NCBI RefSeq assembly: GCF_000482465.1 | Contig: NZ_KI519422.1 | Span: 62,001-126,000 of the forward strand | Direction of reading: 5' to 3' | From: Runella limosa DSM 17973 | Lineage (GTDB): Bacteria; Bacteroidota; Bacteroidia; Cytophagales; Spirosomataceae | DNA length: 64,000 nt | Part shown: positions 24,622 through 33,239 of the stretch, in pieces | Layout of the letters: the number at the start of each line of letters is the position of its first letter | Position numbering within the stretch: position 1 is the stretch's first letter | The notes under the pieces: model-generated | The model's input: the letters and a program-made list of their open reading frames with translations, nothing else | Database searches by the model: none | What the model was told of the DNA's origin: nothing | Program-made: the position numbers and the translations under genes

Positions 24622-24677
24622 ATAGCCCATAGCCTATGAGCAGCTACGGGCTATCCGACCGCCGCCGAAGCGGTGGT
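24622..24677 (-). promoter_or_regulatory. Two stem-loops between rpsB and tsf
   Basis: On the minus strand the first stem (24658-24677, ACCACCGC / GCGGCGGT) has a UUCG tetraloop. The second pairs 24648-24654 with 24622-24628 (ATAGCCC / GGGCTAT). Neither is followed by a U-run, so a processing or attenuation role is more likely than full termination. Confidence 0.5.
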
Positions 24678-24692
24678 ATATATATTGAGTTC

Positions 24693-25499
24693 TTAGTCCT
24701 CGTCAGTTGCTTTAGCTACTGGAGCTTTGGCGGCTGGCGCTTCTGAACCTGTGTCTTCCGAACGCTTCGCGTCTTCTTCTTCGGCCATACGTGCGTCATC
24801 GCGCTCTTGCTTACGTTCGATGAGTCCTTCTTCGATTGCCTTACCGATGGCAAGGGTAATCAATGAGATTGACTTATAAGCATCGTCGTTTGCGGGGATT
24901 ACGAAATCTACTTCATTAGGGTTTGAGTTTGTATCGCACATTGCGATGACAGGAATACCCAAACGTTTTGCTTCAGCTACTGCAATGTGCTCACGCTTCA
25001 CATCTACTACAAACAAAGCTGCTGGCAAGCGCGTCAAATCAGCTACACCACCCAACAAACGCTCCAACTTATCTTTCTCACGACCTTTGATAAGGCGCTC
25101 ACGCTTTGCAATATTGCTTGCAGTAGCTTCGTCACCCAACAACTTCTCCAAGCTCTGCATTTTTTTCAATGACTTACGAATGGTAGCGAAGTTTGTCAAC
25201 ATACCACCTAACCAACGCTCGGTTACGAATGGCATTTTCAAGCGACGTGCTTCTTCCGACACGATTTCTTGTGCTTGCTTCTTAGTAGCTACAAACATCA
25301 CTTTACGGCCTGAACGAACTACGCCTTTTACGTATTGGCAAGCTTCGTCAAGTGATGCGATTGTTTTATTAAGGTCAATGATATGGATGTCGTTTTTCTC
25401 CATGAAAATATATGGAGCCATACGGGGATCCCACTTACGTGTCAAGTGACCAAAGTGTACACCTGCATCCAACAGGTCTTTGTACTCTAATTGTGCCAT
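24693..25499 (-). CDS. rpsB: 30S ribosomal protein S2
   Basis: A 268-residue S2. It has the N-terminal M-A-Q-L-E-Y-K-D-L-L-D-A-G-V-H-F-G-H, the R-K-W-D-P-R-M-A-P-Y-I segment and W-L-G-G-M-L-T-N-F. The C-terminal extension (about 225-268) is acidic and alanine-rich, as often in Bacteroidota. S2 completes the small subunit near the bS1-binding platform. The 119-base upstream gap to rpsI holds G/C-rich stems that could be a feedback leader, but no known S2 leader motif was identified. Confidence 0.97.
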   Translation of the reverse strand: MAQLEYKDLLDAGVHFGHLTRKWDPRMAPYIFMEKNDIHIIDLNKTIASLDEACQYVKGVVRSGRKVMFVATKKQAQEIVSEEARRLKMPFVTERWLGGMLTNFATIRKSLKKMQSLEKLLGDEATASNIAKRERLIKGREKDKLERLLGGVADLTRLPAALFVVDVKREHIAVAEAKRLGIPVIAMCDTNSNPNEVDFVIPANDDAYKSISLITLAIGKAIEEGLIERKQERDDARMAEEEDAKRSEDTGSEAPAAKAPVAKATDED

Positions 25500-25618
25500 T
25501 TTATTAGCTAAATGTAAATGTTGTTAGAAAAATTTTGAATACGCAGCACCGCGCAACGGACACCATAAGCGCAGTCTGGACAAATTCCCACAACCCCGTT
25601 GGGGGAGGAGGGCAGGTA

Positions 25619-26005
25619 TTAGCGTTTCGAGAATTGGAAACGACGACGAGCCTTAGCGCGACCGTATTTCTTACGCTCAACCATACGAGCATCACGTGTC
25701 AAGAATCCTTCTTTCTTAAGAGCTGGACGGAACTCAACATTGATTTCGCACAATGCACGAGCAATCGCCATGCGAGTTGCCTCAGCTTGACCACGAACAC
25801 CACCACCGCGAACGTTCACTTTAATATCATAATTTGAAGCTACATTAACGGTTGTCAAAGGCTGCTTCAAAATGATTTGGAGCGTTTCGATTGGGAAGTA
25901 CTCAGCAAACTCACGGCCATTCACCTTGATATTTCCTTCTCCGGCTGATACGTAAACGCGAGCTACGGATGTTTTTCTTCTACCTACTGTGTTAGTAACT
26001 TCCAT
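25619..26005 (-). CDS. rpsI: 30S ribosomal protein S9
   Basis: A 128-residue S9 with N-terminal [10 protein letters not shown], central [12 protein letters not shown] and the basic C-terminal tail ending F-Q-F-S-K-R, which reaches the P-site tRNA. It is two bases downstream of rplM, the classic L13-S9 pair. Confidence 0.98.
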   Translation of the reverse strand: MEVTNTVGRRKTSVARVYVSAGEGNIKVNGREFAEYFPIETLQIILKQPLTTVNVASNYDIKVNVRGGGVRGQAEATRMAIARALCEINVEFRPALKKEGFLTRDARMVERKKYGRAKARRRFQFSKR

Positions 26006-26007
26006 GA

Positions 26008-26481
26008 TTAAAATTTAATTTCTTTCGGTTGTTGAGCGGCATGTGGGTGTTCTGCACCTGCATACACGTGCAAATTAGTGTAAATGCTACGACCAAGACG
26101 ATTTTTTGGCAACATACCTTTCACCGCCATTTCAATGACTTTGTGTGGTTGTTTGGCCAAAATTTCACGCGGAGTAGCAAAACGCTGACCACCTGGGTGA
26201 CCTGTGTGGCGAACGTATTCTTTGTCGGTCATTTTCTTGCCAGTCAAACGCACTTTATCGGCATTGATGACAATTACATTGTCTCCACAATCTACGTGAG
26301 GAGTGAAATACGGCTTGTGCTTACCGCGTAAAATTTTGGCAATTTGGCTAGCCAAACGACCCAAAACTTCACCCTTAGCATCTACTACTATCCATTCCTT
26401 TTGTACGGTAGCAGCGTTAGCCGAAACGGTTCTGTAACTGAGTGTATCCACTTTGTTAAGTGTTTTTTCGTTGAAAATCAA
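26008..26481 (-). CDS. rplM: 50S ribosomal protein L13
   Basis: L13, 157 residues from the ATG at 26479-26481, with [18 protein letters not shown] and [11 protein letters not shown]. Many Bacteroidota L13 proteins begin at the D-T-L-S-Y segment. A GTG at 26446-26448 would give that 146-residue form, so the start is uncertain. A well-formed promoter lies 46-77 bases upstream of the ATG. Confidence 0.96.
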   Translation of the reverse strand: MIFNEKTLNKVDTLSYRTVSANAATVQKEWIVVDAKGEVLGRLASQIAKILRGKHKPYFTPHVDCGDNVIVINADKVRLTGKKMTDKEYVRHTGHPGGQRFATPREILAKQPHKVIEMAVKGMLPKNRLGRSIYTNLHVYAGAEHPHAAQQPKEIKF

Positions 26482-26526
26482 TTAATTAACTATATAAACG
26501 GGCATTATGAGGCGAAAATCGGACTG

Positions 26527-26558
26527 CAAATATAGCGGTTTGGTTTTTGAAACACAAA
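26527..26558 (-). promoter_or_regulatory. Housekeeping promoter of the rplM-rpsI-rpsB-tsf group
   Basis: Minus strand: TTTG (26555-26558), 20-base spacer, TATATTTG (26527-26534). Both boxes match the Bacteroidota sigma consensus exactly. RNA should start near 26520, giving a leader of about 40 bases. Confidence 0.75.
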
Positions 26559-26727
26559 ATGATTCAAAAAATTAAATTTTTACTGATTTATTCTTTATCC
26601 TTGCAGGCGCAGACAACCGCGCCATTTCTAGGTAATCACCACCTGTGCAGTCGCCGCTGTATTGGTAGTTTTGGTTTTATTAAGACTTTAACATTCGTAT
26701 TTCAAACCTTCGTCATTCTACATCAAT

Positions 26728-28311
26728 ATGCCTCAGTTCGATTTTTTAGTGGTAGGTTCGGGGATTGCGGGCCTTAGCTACGCCGCCAAGTTGGCGCGCC
26801 ATTTTGATGCCCAACAAGAAAAAGTTTCTATTGCTGTCATCACTAAAGTACAAGCCGATGAAACCAACACCAAATACGCCCAAGGGGGTATTGCTGCCGT
26901 GTGGTCGGAAGAAGATTCTTTTGAAAAGCACATCGAAGATACGATGGTGGCTGGAGGTGGCATCAGTAAACGAAATATCGTTGAGATTGTGGTCAAAGAA
27001 GCCCCCGAACGCATCATGGAGCTGATTTCGTACGGAACTCGCTTCGACAAAGAAGCTGACGGCGATTATGATTTGGCCAAAGAGGGTGGGCATTCTGACC
27101 ACCGAATTTTGCACTTCAAAGATGCCACGGGAGCGGAAATCGAACGGGCATTGCTCGATGAGGTAAAACGCCATCCTTCTATTCAGATATTTACGCATTA
27201 TTTCGCCGTCGATTTGATTACGCAACACCACTTGGGTGAAACCGTCTATCGCCACCGCGATGATATTAAATGTTTTGGTGCGTATGTACTAAATACCAAA
27301 ACGGGGAAAGTTGAGAAGTTTTTGGCCAAAACGACTATGTTGGCTACAGGAGGCATTGGCAATATTTACCAAAATACGACCAATCCTCGCATTGCAACGG
27401 GTGATGGCATTGCAATGGCCTACCGCGCCAAGGGCGTGTGCGACAACATGGAGTTTATTCAGTTTCACCCAACGGCGCTTTATCAACCTGGCAAAAAGCC
27501 TAACTTCTTGATTTCGGAAGCAGTACGAGGTTTTGGAGGCATTCTCCGTAACAAAAAAGGGGAAACATTTATGGAGCATTACGACCCACGTTTGTCGCTC
27601 GCTCCGCGTGACATTGTGGCGCGGTCGATTGACTCCGAAATGAAAAAATACGGAGACGAACACGTGTACATCGACGTGACGCATTGTGATTACGAAAAAT
27701 TTATTGAACACTTTCCCAACATCACTGCCTATTGTAAAGAACAATTAGGTATCGACGTTCGGAAGGATTATATCCCCGTTGTTCCAGCCCAACACTATAT
27801 GTGCGGCGGAATCAAAGTCAATGAGTTTGGACAAACCAATATTTTCTATCTGTACGCCACTGGCGAATGTGCCTGTACTGGTTTACACGGAGCCAATCGC
27901 TTGGCTTCTAATTCGTTACTTGAAGCGGTGGTATTTGCGCATCGGGCGTTTGTAAAAACAATCGAAAACCTATCGGATGCGCATATTCCTGAAAACATTC
28001 CCGAATGGAACGACGAGGGTACGACGCATCCTGAAGAGGCGATTTTGGTGACCGAAATGACCAAAGAGTTGGAAGCAATTATGTCTAACTACGTGGGGAT
28101 TGTCCGTACCAACCGCCGTTTGAAACGCGCACACGACCGCGTGGAATTGATTTATAAAGAACACGAAGAACTCTATTGGCAATCGAAAGTGTCGGTGCCG
28201 ATTATGGAGCTTCGCAACATGATCAATGTATCGTATTTAGTACTAAAAATGGCGATGGCGCGGCGGGAGAATGTGGGGCTGCATTTTAACCAAGACCATG
28301 TGAAAAAATAA
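26728..28311 (+). CDS. nadB: L-aspartate oxidase
   Basis: A 527-residue flavoprotein that oxidises L-aspartate to iminoaspartate, the first step of de novo NAD synthesis. FAD site G-S-G-I-A-G-L is at 10-16. The characteristic Q-G-G-I-A-A-V near 52, H-F-K-D-A-T-G near 128, and Q-F-H-P-T-A-L and E-A-V-R-G-F-G-G in the catalytic region are present. A succinate dehydrogenase-like C-terminal helical domain follows. Length is normal. No nadA or nadC gene is adjacent, so the pathway is split in this genome. Confidence 0.95.
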   Translation: MPQFDFLVVGSGIAGLSYAAKLARHFDAQQEKVSIAVITKVQADETNTKYAQGGIAAVWSEEDSFEKHIEDTMVAGGGISKRNIVEIVVKEAPERIMELISYGTRFDKEADGDYDLAKEGGHSDHRILHFKDATGAEIERALLDEVKRHPSIQIFTHYFAVDLITQHHLGETVYRHRDDIKCFGAYVLNTKTGKVEKFLAKTTMLATGGIGNIYQNTTNPRIATGDGIAMAYRAKGVCDNMEFIQFHPTALYQPGKKPNFLISEAVRGFGGILRNKKGETFMEHYDPRLSLAPRDIVARSIDSEMKKYGDEHVYIDVTHCDYEKFIEHFPNITAYCKEQLGIDVRKDYIPVVPAQHYMCGGIKVNEFGQTNIFYLYATGECACTGLHGANRLASNSLLEAVVFAHRAFVKTIENLSDAHIPENIPEWNDEGTTHPEEAILVTEMTKELEAIMSNYVGIVRTNRRLKRAHDRVELIYKEHEELYWQSKVSVPIMELRNMINVSYLVLKMAMARRENVGLHFNQDHVKK

Positions 28312-28417
28312 TTTAAGGTTTCGGGTTGCTGGTTTCCCGTTGGCTAATCGGCTATCAAACCAGTTTGGAAAAATAACATTACCGCAACATAGATTTTACT
28401 ATTTCTAAACCCTTTTT

Positions 28418-29662
28418 ATGAAACGACCTTCAGAATCCCGCCTCATGCTTTGGGGGGCTACCGCTGCTTTTTGTGCTTATGCCTGCATGTACGCTTTCCG
28501 ACGAGGGATTACCGCCGCTACTTTTGATGGGATGGTTTTCTGGGGGATTAACTACAAAATTTGGCTGATTACTTTACAGGTTTTTGGCTACGCACTTTCT
28601 AAACTCATTGGTATTAAGGTGGTTTCGGAAATGAAGCCTGCCCAACGCGCCATTTATTTACTGTCGTTTGTGGGGTTTGCGGAGCTTGCCTTGCTGGGTT
28701 TTGCCCTTGTCCCAGCACCTTATAATATCCCATTTTTGTTTCTCAACGGGCTGCCGCTGGGAATGGTCTATGGAACGGTATTGGGCTTTTTGGAAGGACG
28801 CCGCCAAACCGACGCCCTCGTGGCAGGGCTTACAGCTTCGTTTATTTTTGCGTCTGGATTTGTAAAAACCGTTGGCAAAACCTTGCTCAACAACGGCATT
28901 TCGGAGTTTTGGATGCCTTTTCTGACAGGATTGATGTTTGCCGTACCACTCGTGTTTGCCGTTTGGGCATTGGCCAAATTGCCCGCCCCTTCGGACGAAG
29001 ACCGCGCCGAACGCACCGAACGCGCGCCGATGAACGCCGCTGACCGTAGTCGTTTTATCAAAACCTTCTCAGTAGGGTTGATTACCTTGATTGTATCATA
29101 CGTTTTCTTGACGGCCTTCCGCGATTTCCGCGACAATTTTGCCCCCGAAATCCTCAAAACTGCGGGCGTTGACGACCCACTTATTTTTACCCAAACCGAA
29201 ACCTTTGTCTCCGTTTTTATCCTGATTTTGATGGGAACGTTGCGCTGGGTGAAAGACAACTGGAAGGCGTTTATGCTGATCAATGTACTTTTGGTGGCGG
29301 GAGGACTTACCGTGGGCATTAGTACGTGGATGTACCAGCAAGGAATGCTTTCGGCGGGCGTATGGTTTACGCTGACGGGCGTGGGGTTGTATTTGGCCTA
29401 CGTGCCTTGTAACGGCCTTTATTTTGAGCGTTTTGTGGCTTCGTTTAAGTACGTGAGCACGGTGAGTTTTGTGGTGACACTCGCCGATTGGTGGGGATAC
29501 TTAGGGACAGTATTGGTGCTGCTTTACAAAAACTTCGGCCAACCCAACATCAGTTTCTTGGATTTCTTTATCTACGGAGGCTATATTTTGGCGGTGGTAT
29601 ATGTGGTGTTGGTGGTGGTATCGTTTGGATTTTTTAAGCGAAAGTATGTAAGTTTACAATAA
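28418..29662 (+). CDS. DUF5690-family MFS-like membrane protein
   Basis: A 414-residue protein with about 12 membrane helices in two halves joined by a charged loop (about residues 190-212, rich in D/E/R). The start M-K-R-P-S-E-S-R-L-M-L-W-G-A and the A-Y-A-C-M-Y-A-F-R-R-G segment are those of the DUF5690 family, a Bacteroidota group related to the major facilitator superfamily. The substrate is unknown. It follows nadB on the same strand after 106 bases; co-transcription is possible. Confidence 0.8.
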   Translation: MKRPSESRLMLWGATAAFCAYACMYAFRRGITAATFDGMVFWGINYKIWLITLQVFGYALSKLIGIKVVSEMKPAQRAIYLLSFVGFAELALLGFALVPAPYNIPFLFLNGLPLGMVYGTVLGFLEGRRQTDALVAGLTASFIFASGFVKTVGKTLLNNGISEFWMPFLTGLMFAVPLVFAVWALAKLPAPSDEDRAERTERAPMNAADRSRFIKTFSVGLITLIVSYVFLTAFRDFRDNFAPEILKTAGVDDPLIFTQTETFVSVFILILMGTLRWVKDNWKAFMLINVLLVAGGLTVGISTWMYQQGMLSAGVWFTLTGVGLYLAYVPCNGLYFERFVASFKYVSTVSFVVTLADWWGYLGTVLVLLYKNFGQPNISFLDFFIYGGYILAVVYVVLVVVSFGFFKRKYVSLQ

Positions 29663-29676
29663 AACTGCGCGATTAG

Positions 29677-29715
29677 AACACGGATTTAACGGATGCGAGC
29701 AACACGGATTGATTA
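29677..29715. repeat. 'CACGGAT' dispersed repeat
   Basis: Phased copies of AACACGGAT / AACGGAT / AACACGGATT. Related blocks lie at 32599-32639 and 33164-33193 upstream of the duplicated lipoprotein genes. Confidence 0.5.
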
Positions 29716-29752
29716 GAGAGCTTATTATTGATAATTGGGCTCGATAAATTTC

Positions 29753-29794
29753 TACTTCGAGCCAATAACTAAAATTAATTACTGGCTCGAAGTA
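29753..29794. terminator. Stem between convergent DUF5690 and RraA-like genes
   Basis: Perfect 12-base arms 29753-29764 and 29783-29794 (TACTTCGAGCCA / TGGCTCGAAGTA). A further GGCTCGA at 29738-29744 could compete with the right arm. It lies at the junction of two convergent genes, so a bidirectional terminator is likely, although U-runs are short. Confidence 0.55.
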
Positions 29795-29806
29795 AATCAG
29801 CTTTCC

Positions 29807-30730
29807 TTACTCCTTCGACAAAAACTTCTCAATCTGCTCGCTCGTCAAATACACTTTTCCTGAACGCGTTTTGATGTGTTCGCGGAAGGCATTTTTGATG
29901 GCATCGCTCCATTTCATGTCGATTTCGCCTGGGGTGAATTTGTTTTCACGGAGCATTTTGTGTCCAAACTCATCTTGTAATGCAATAAACTCGGACTGAT
30001 TCACCACTTTCTCGGCCAAATGCGCGGGAATAAAAATCACACCTTCAGGTTTGCCCAACACCAAGTCTCCTGGCAAGACCGACGCACGACCAATACGAAT
30101 GGGACAGTTGATGCAGGTCATGGTCATGTCTTTGATGGCCGATGGGTCGTAGCCACGCGTAAAACCCACAAAGCCGTCGATGGCGCTGAGTCCTTCGAGG
30201 TCGCGCACGCCTGCGTCGAACACCACACCTGTTTTGGATTTGGCATAAATGGAATTGCCAAGGTTATCGCCAATGAGCGTTCCGTCAATGATTTTTCCGT
30301 ACCCATCGGCTACATAAACGTCGTTGATTTGAAGCGCGTCGATGGGCCATGAGTTGGTGTTGCCTCGGCGGCCTTCAGCTTTTCCTTTTTCCTTAATGGG
30401 CTTTTCCATGTCGGGACGTGCGGGCATATATTGCGCCGTCAAGACACGGCCTACCAATGGCTTTTCGGGGTGAATGATTTGAAAATTTCCTTCAAACTGG
30501 TTGTTATAACCATCTCCCCGCATGATTCCCCAGGCTTCTTCGATGGATACATTGGCCAAACGTTTTACAATTTCATCGGGGACTTTAGGACGGCCATCGG
30601 GGAAGCGCTCCCCTTTCCACTCTTGGGTATAAAACTGAATAAGCTCTTTGGGTGCTTGAATTTGGGCAAATAATGGAGAACTCATTGCCGCCAAGAAAAG
30701 GGCTTGGATAACTTTTTTCATAATCATCAT
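29807..30730 (-). CDS. Exported RraA-family (aldolase/demethylmenaquinone methyltransferase-like) protein
   Basis: About 307 residues with a Sec signal (MKKVIQALFLAAMSSPLFA-Q). The RraA fold shows L-I-G-D-N and G-V-V-F-D-A-G-V-R-D, where the R and D bind pyruvate/oxaloacetate and metal in 4-hydroxy-4-methyl-2-oxoglutarate aldolases. It also has an extra pair C-I-N-C in the core. It is about 80 residues longer than minimal RraA. Three in-frame ATGs occur within 10 bases; 30730 is the most upstream. It is divergent from an exported enolase-superfamily enzyme, suggesting joint periplasmic handling of a sugar acid or related acid. Activity is unproven. Confidence 0.8.
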   Translation of the reverse strand: MMIMKKVIQALFLAAMSSPLFAQIQAPKELIQFYTQEWKGERFPDGRPKVPDEIVKRLANVSIEEAWGIMRGDGYNNQFEGNFQIIHPEKPLVGRVLTAQYMPARPDMEKPIKEKGKAEGRRGNTNSWPIDALQINDVYVADGYGKIIDGTLIGDNLGNSIYAKSKTGVVFDAGVRDLEGLSAIDGFVGFTRGYDPSAIKDMTMTCINCPIRIGRASVLPGDLVLGKPEGVIFIPAHLAEKVVNQSEFIALQDEFGHKMLRENKFTPGEIDMKWSDAIKNAFREHIKTRSGKVYLTSEQIEKFLSKE

Positions 30731-30795
30731 GCTCCCCACCCCCAATGGGGAGATTTGTTTAGTTGTATTAATTCCCCCATCGGGGGTGGGGGGCT
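30731..30795. repeat. G/C-rich palindromic repeat upstream of the RraA-like gene
   Basis: Arms of about 21 bases (30731-30751 and about 30772-30793), built of CCCCACCCCCAATGGGG and its near reverse complement, around an AT-rich loop. It lies directly before the start codons of the RraA-like gene and could affect its leader. The words resemble those in the TolC signal peptide. Confidence 0.6.
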
Positions 30796-30890
30796 TGGTA
30801 TTTACAAAATACCGACAATTTTGTCTCCCACACTTCTATCTTTTTCCATCGGTGATTTTTGAAATATTTTCAGAAAAAATTGACCTAATC

Positions 30891-30928
30891 TTGTATCATT
30901 AATACAACTCTTAACCGTGCGTACGCAC
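30891..30928. promoter_or_regulatory. Two candidate operators in the RraA/enolase divergent region
   Basis: TTGTATCATTAATACAA (30891-30907) is an inverted repeat with 6-base arms. GTGCGTACGCAC (30917-30928) is a perfect 12-base palindrome. Both lie 18-55 bases before the enolase-superfamily ATG, where a repressor could act. No regulator gene is adjacent. Confidence 0.4.
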
Positions 30929-30945
30929 CTAATTGACAAACCCCA

Positions 30946-32379
30946 ATGAAAAAATTTACACAACGTTTTAAGTTGCCCGATTCCCACACCGCTTCCGAAA
31001 ACAATCGCCGCGACTTTTTACGCAAAGGCTTACTTGGTGGCTTATCCATGGGCTTGATGTTTGACGGAAAGCCCGAAAAAGAAATGGAATTTATTACCCA
31101 AAAAGTAAAACGTGATTCTAAGCCTTCGGAGCTAAAAATCACCGACATGCGCATTGCTCATTTGCAAGGAGTTCCGTTTAAAAGTCCTATCATTCGTATC
31201 GATACCAATCAAGGTTTGGTGGGCTGGGGCGAAGTACGTGACGGCGCTAGTCCTAACTACGCCCTGATGCTCAAGAGTCGTTTGTTGGGTCAAAACCCGT
31301 GTAACGTCGAGAAAATCTTCAAAGAAATTAAGCAGTTTGGGGGACATGGGCGCGCTGCGGGTGGTGTATGTGGGGTTGAAATGGCCCTTTGGGACTTGGC
31401 AGGAAAAGCCTATAACGTTCCTGTTTATCAGATGCTTGGTGGGAAATACCGTGATGAAGTTCGACTTTATGCCGATACGCCCGAAATCAGCGATCCTTCT
31501 ACTTTTGCCAAAAAACTCAAAGAAACACGCCTTGACAAAGGTTACACTTTTTTGAAGATGGACTTCGGGATTGGGCTGTTGGCAGGTAAACCTGGTATGC
31601 TCATTGGGGACAATGTTTGGAAACTTTCGCAGCGTGACAACAAGACCAAAACCGTAGGAAACTACGGCATGACGAAACACCCTTTTACACGGATTCAGAT
31701 TACAGACAAAGGCTTGGAGTATATTGCCGAATATGTCAGCAAAATTCGGGAAGGTGTGGGATACAACATTCCTGTATCCGCCGACCACTTCGGGCATTTT
31801 GACGTAAACACGGCTATTCGCTTGGGTAAAGCCGTTGAAAAGTACCAGTTGGCGTGGCTCGAAGACTTGGTGCCGTGGTTCTATACCGACCAGTGGAAGC
31901 AAATTTCGGACGCGATTGAAACGCCTACCCTGACGGGCGAGGATATTTTCTTGAAGGAAGAGTTTATCAAACTCATTAATGCCAAAGCGGTGGACATGAT
32001 TCACCCCGACTTGGCTTCGTCGGGTGGAATTTTGGAAACCAAAAAAATTGGGGACTACGCCGAAGAACACGGCATTCCGATGGCGATGCACTTTGCGGGA
32101 AGCCCAATTTCATTTATGGCCAACGTACACTGTGCCGCCGCTACCGAAAATTTCGTGGCCTTGGAACACCACGGCGTGGATGTGGAAGGCTGGGAAGACA
32201 TTGTAACGGGCAACAAGCCACTGGTTGTCAACGGATTTGCCCCCGTTCCTAACAAGCCAGGTTTAGGGGTAGAGCTCAACGAAGAAGTAGCGAAGAAGTT
32301 TTTGATAAAAGACCAGAAATGGTTTGCTCCCACCGACGAATGGAATGCCAAAGATTCGTGGGACAGAGATTGGAGCTAG
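30946..32379 (+). CDS. Tat-exported enolase-superfamily enzyme (mandelate racemase/muconate lactonizing type)
   Basis: A 477-residue enzyme with a twin-arginine signal (R21-R22-D-F-L-R-K, then a G/L/M-rich stretch). The capping domain is at about 63-180. The barrel has K204-x-D206, metal ligands D280, E306 and E332, and H382. These are the mandelate-racemase-group residues for abstracting a proton alpha to a carboxylate, as in sugar-acid dehydratases. An insertion of about 45 residues follows the K-x-D motif (208-255). It is divergent from the exported RraA-like gene. A terminator lies at 32514-32553. The exact substrate is unknown. Confidence 0.87.
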   Translation: MKKFTQRFKLPDSHTASENNRRDFLRKGLLGGLSMGLMFDGKPEKEMEFITQKVKRDSKPSELKITDMRIAHLQGVPFKSPIIRIDTNQGLVGWGEVRDGASPNYALMLKSRLLGQNPCNVEKIFKEIKQFGGHGRAAGGVCGVEMALWDLAGKAYNVPVYQMLGGKYRDEVRLYADTPEISDPSTFAKKLKETRLDKGYTFLKMDFGIGLLAGKPGMLIGDNVWKLSQRDNKTKTVGNYGMTKHPFTRIQITDKGLEYIAEYVSKIREGVGYNIPVSADHFGHFDVNTAIRLGKAVEKYQLAWLEDLVPWFYTDQWKQISDAIETPTLTGEDIFLKEEFIKLINAKAVDMIHPDLASSGGILETKKIGDYAEEHGIPMAMHFAGSPISFMANVHCAAATENFVALEHHGVDVEGWEDIVTGNKPLVVNGFAPVPNKPGLGVELNEEVAKKFLIKDQKWFAPTDEWNAKDSWDRDWS

Positions 32380-32425
32380 TTTTGGAGTGTCGAGTGGTTG
32401 AGTGCAGAATGTCGAATCCGTGTTG

Positions 32426-32507
32426 AGGGTTGCTCACAACTCGAATTCCGTGCTGAGGGTTGCTCACAACCCGAATTTTTGTGTCAAAGGTTGCTCACAA
32501 CCCGAAT
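32426..32507. repeat. Three tandem GGTTGCTCACAACC palindromic units
   Basis: Units at 32426-32446, 32456-32476 and 32487-32507 with a 30-31-base period. Each is a small hairpin GGGTTG-CTCA-CAACCC followed by GAAT. Two more copies sit at 49343-49394. Confidence 0.8.
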
Positions 32508-32513
32508 CAAATC

Positions 32514-32553
32514 AAAAAAGCGTTGGTCGATGAAAATCGGCTGACGCTTTTTT
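32514..32553 (+). terminator. Terminator of the enolase-superfamily gene
   Basis: Arms 32514-32523 and 32544-32553 (AAAAAAGCGT / ACGCTTTTTT) with an inner CGAT-GAAA-ATCG stem. The T-run belongs to the second arm. Confidence 0.8.
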
Positions 32554-32686
32554 GTTTCCAACTATTTGGGGGGGTTAGGCGTCATTGGTAAAAAAATGGA
32601 ATACGGATAACGGTGATTGAACAGATTGTCACGGATAATGTCTGGGTTTTTCCAATTCTTTCCAACCATTAAAAAACTGTAAACTG

Positions 32687-33106
32687 ATGAAAAATGTTGT
32701 TTGGGTTTTCTTTCTTGTTTTAGGTATTTTCTCGTGCAAAGAAAAACAGCTTACTCCTGAAGAAATACAGCCGTTGGTAGGAAAATGGAAACTCGATGCC
32801 ATTGAGCAAGCGGGAGATGCAAAAAAATGGGAATCTATAACTTCTAAAGATGGCTATGTATTTGAAATCCGCTACGACGGGGTCATTCTTGATGCCAATG
32901 GCTTGCCTGCTTGCTGCGTTCCAACGTATTTGGTATATCAGGGCAACAAGTTTACCATTGAACCCAAAGAAAAACTTGCTCCTAATCCCTCGTGTGCGTT
33001 GGTATTTTGCTTGGCTTGTGATACGTGGTATTTGGAAATAGAAAACGGTCAGTTGATTACAAACCTATGTAATTCGGGTGGGCGAAATCGATTTACACGA
33101 CTCTGA
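32687..33106 (+). CDS. Small lipoprotein, copy A of a tandem duplication
   Basis: A 139-residue lipoprotein (MKNVVWVFFLVLGIFSC, lipidated C17). The mature part starts K-E-K-Q-L-T-P-E-E-I-Q-P-L-V-G-K-W, a lipocalin-like opening, and has strand-rich sequence with conserved cysteines (C-C, then C-x5-C-x2-C), suggesting periplasmic disulfides. It is nearly identical to the next gene in the signal peptide and first 20 mature residues but diverges later. The function is not known. Upstream DNA (from 32560) is duplicated too. Confidence 0.8.
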   Translation: MKNVVWVFFLVLGIFSCKEKQLTPEEIQPLVGKWKLDAIEQAGDAKKWESITSKDGYVFEIRYDGVILDANGLPACCVPTYLVYQGNKFTIEPKEKLAPNPSCALVFCLACDTWYLEIENGQLITNLCNSGGRNRFTRL

Positions 33107-33239
33107 TTCTTAGTATATTATCTAACTATTTGGCGTGTTTAGGCGTCATCGGTCAAAAAATGGAACACGGATAACGCCGATTGAACGGATAATGTCTGCG
33201 TTTTACCAATTCCTTCCAACCATTAAAATTGTCAGGCTC

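Larger units (their letters stand above)
32380..32686. other. 307-base intergenic region with repeats and terminator
   Basis: It holds three tandem GGTTGCTCACAACC units (32426-32507), the terminator at 32514-32553, and the start of the duplicated block with a CACGGAT-type repeat (32599-32639). No coding potential was seen. Confidence 0.7.

Noticed and set aside
32426-32507. CRISPR-like array of 30-base units
   Set aside because: Units are contiguous with no variable spacers and no cas genes are nearby.
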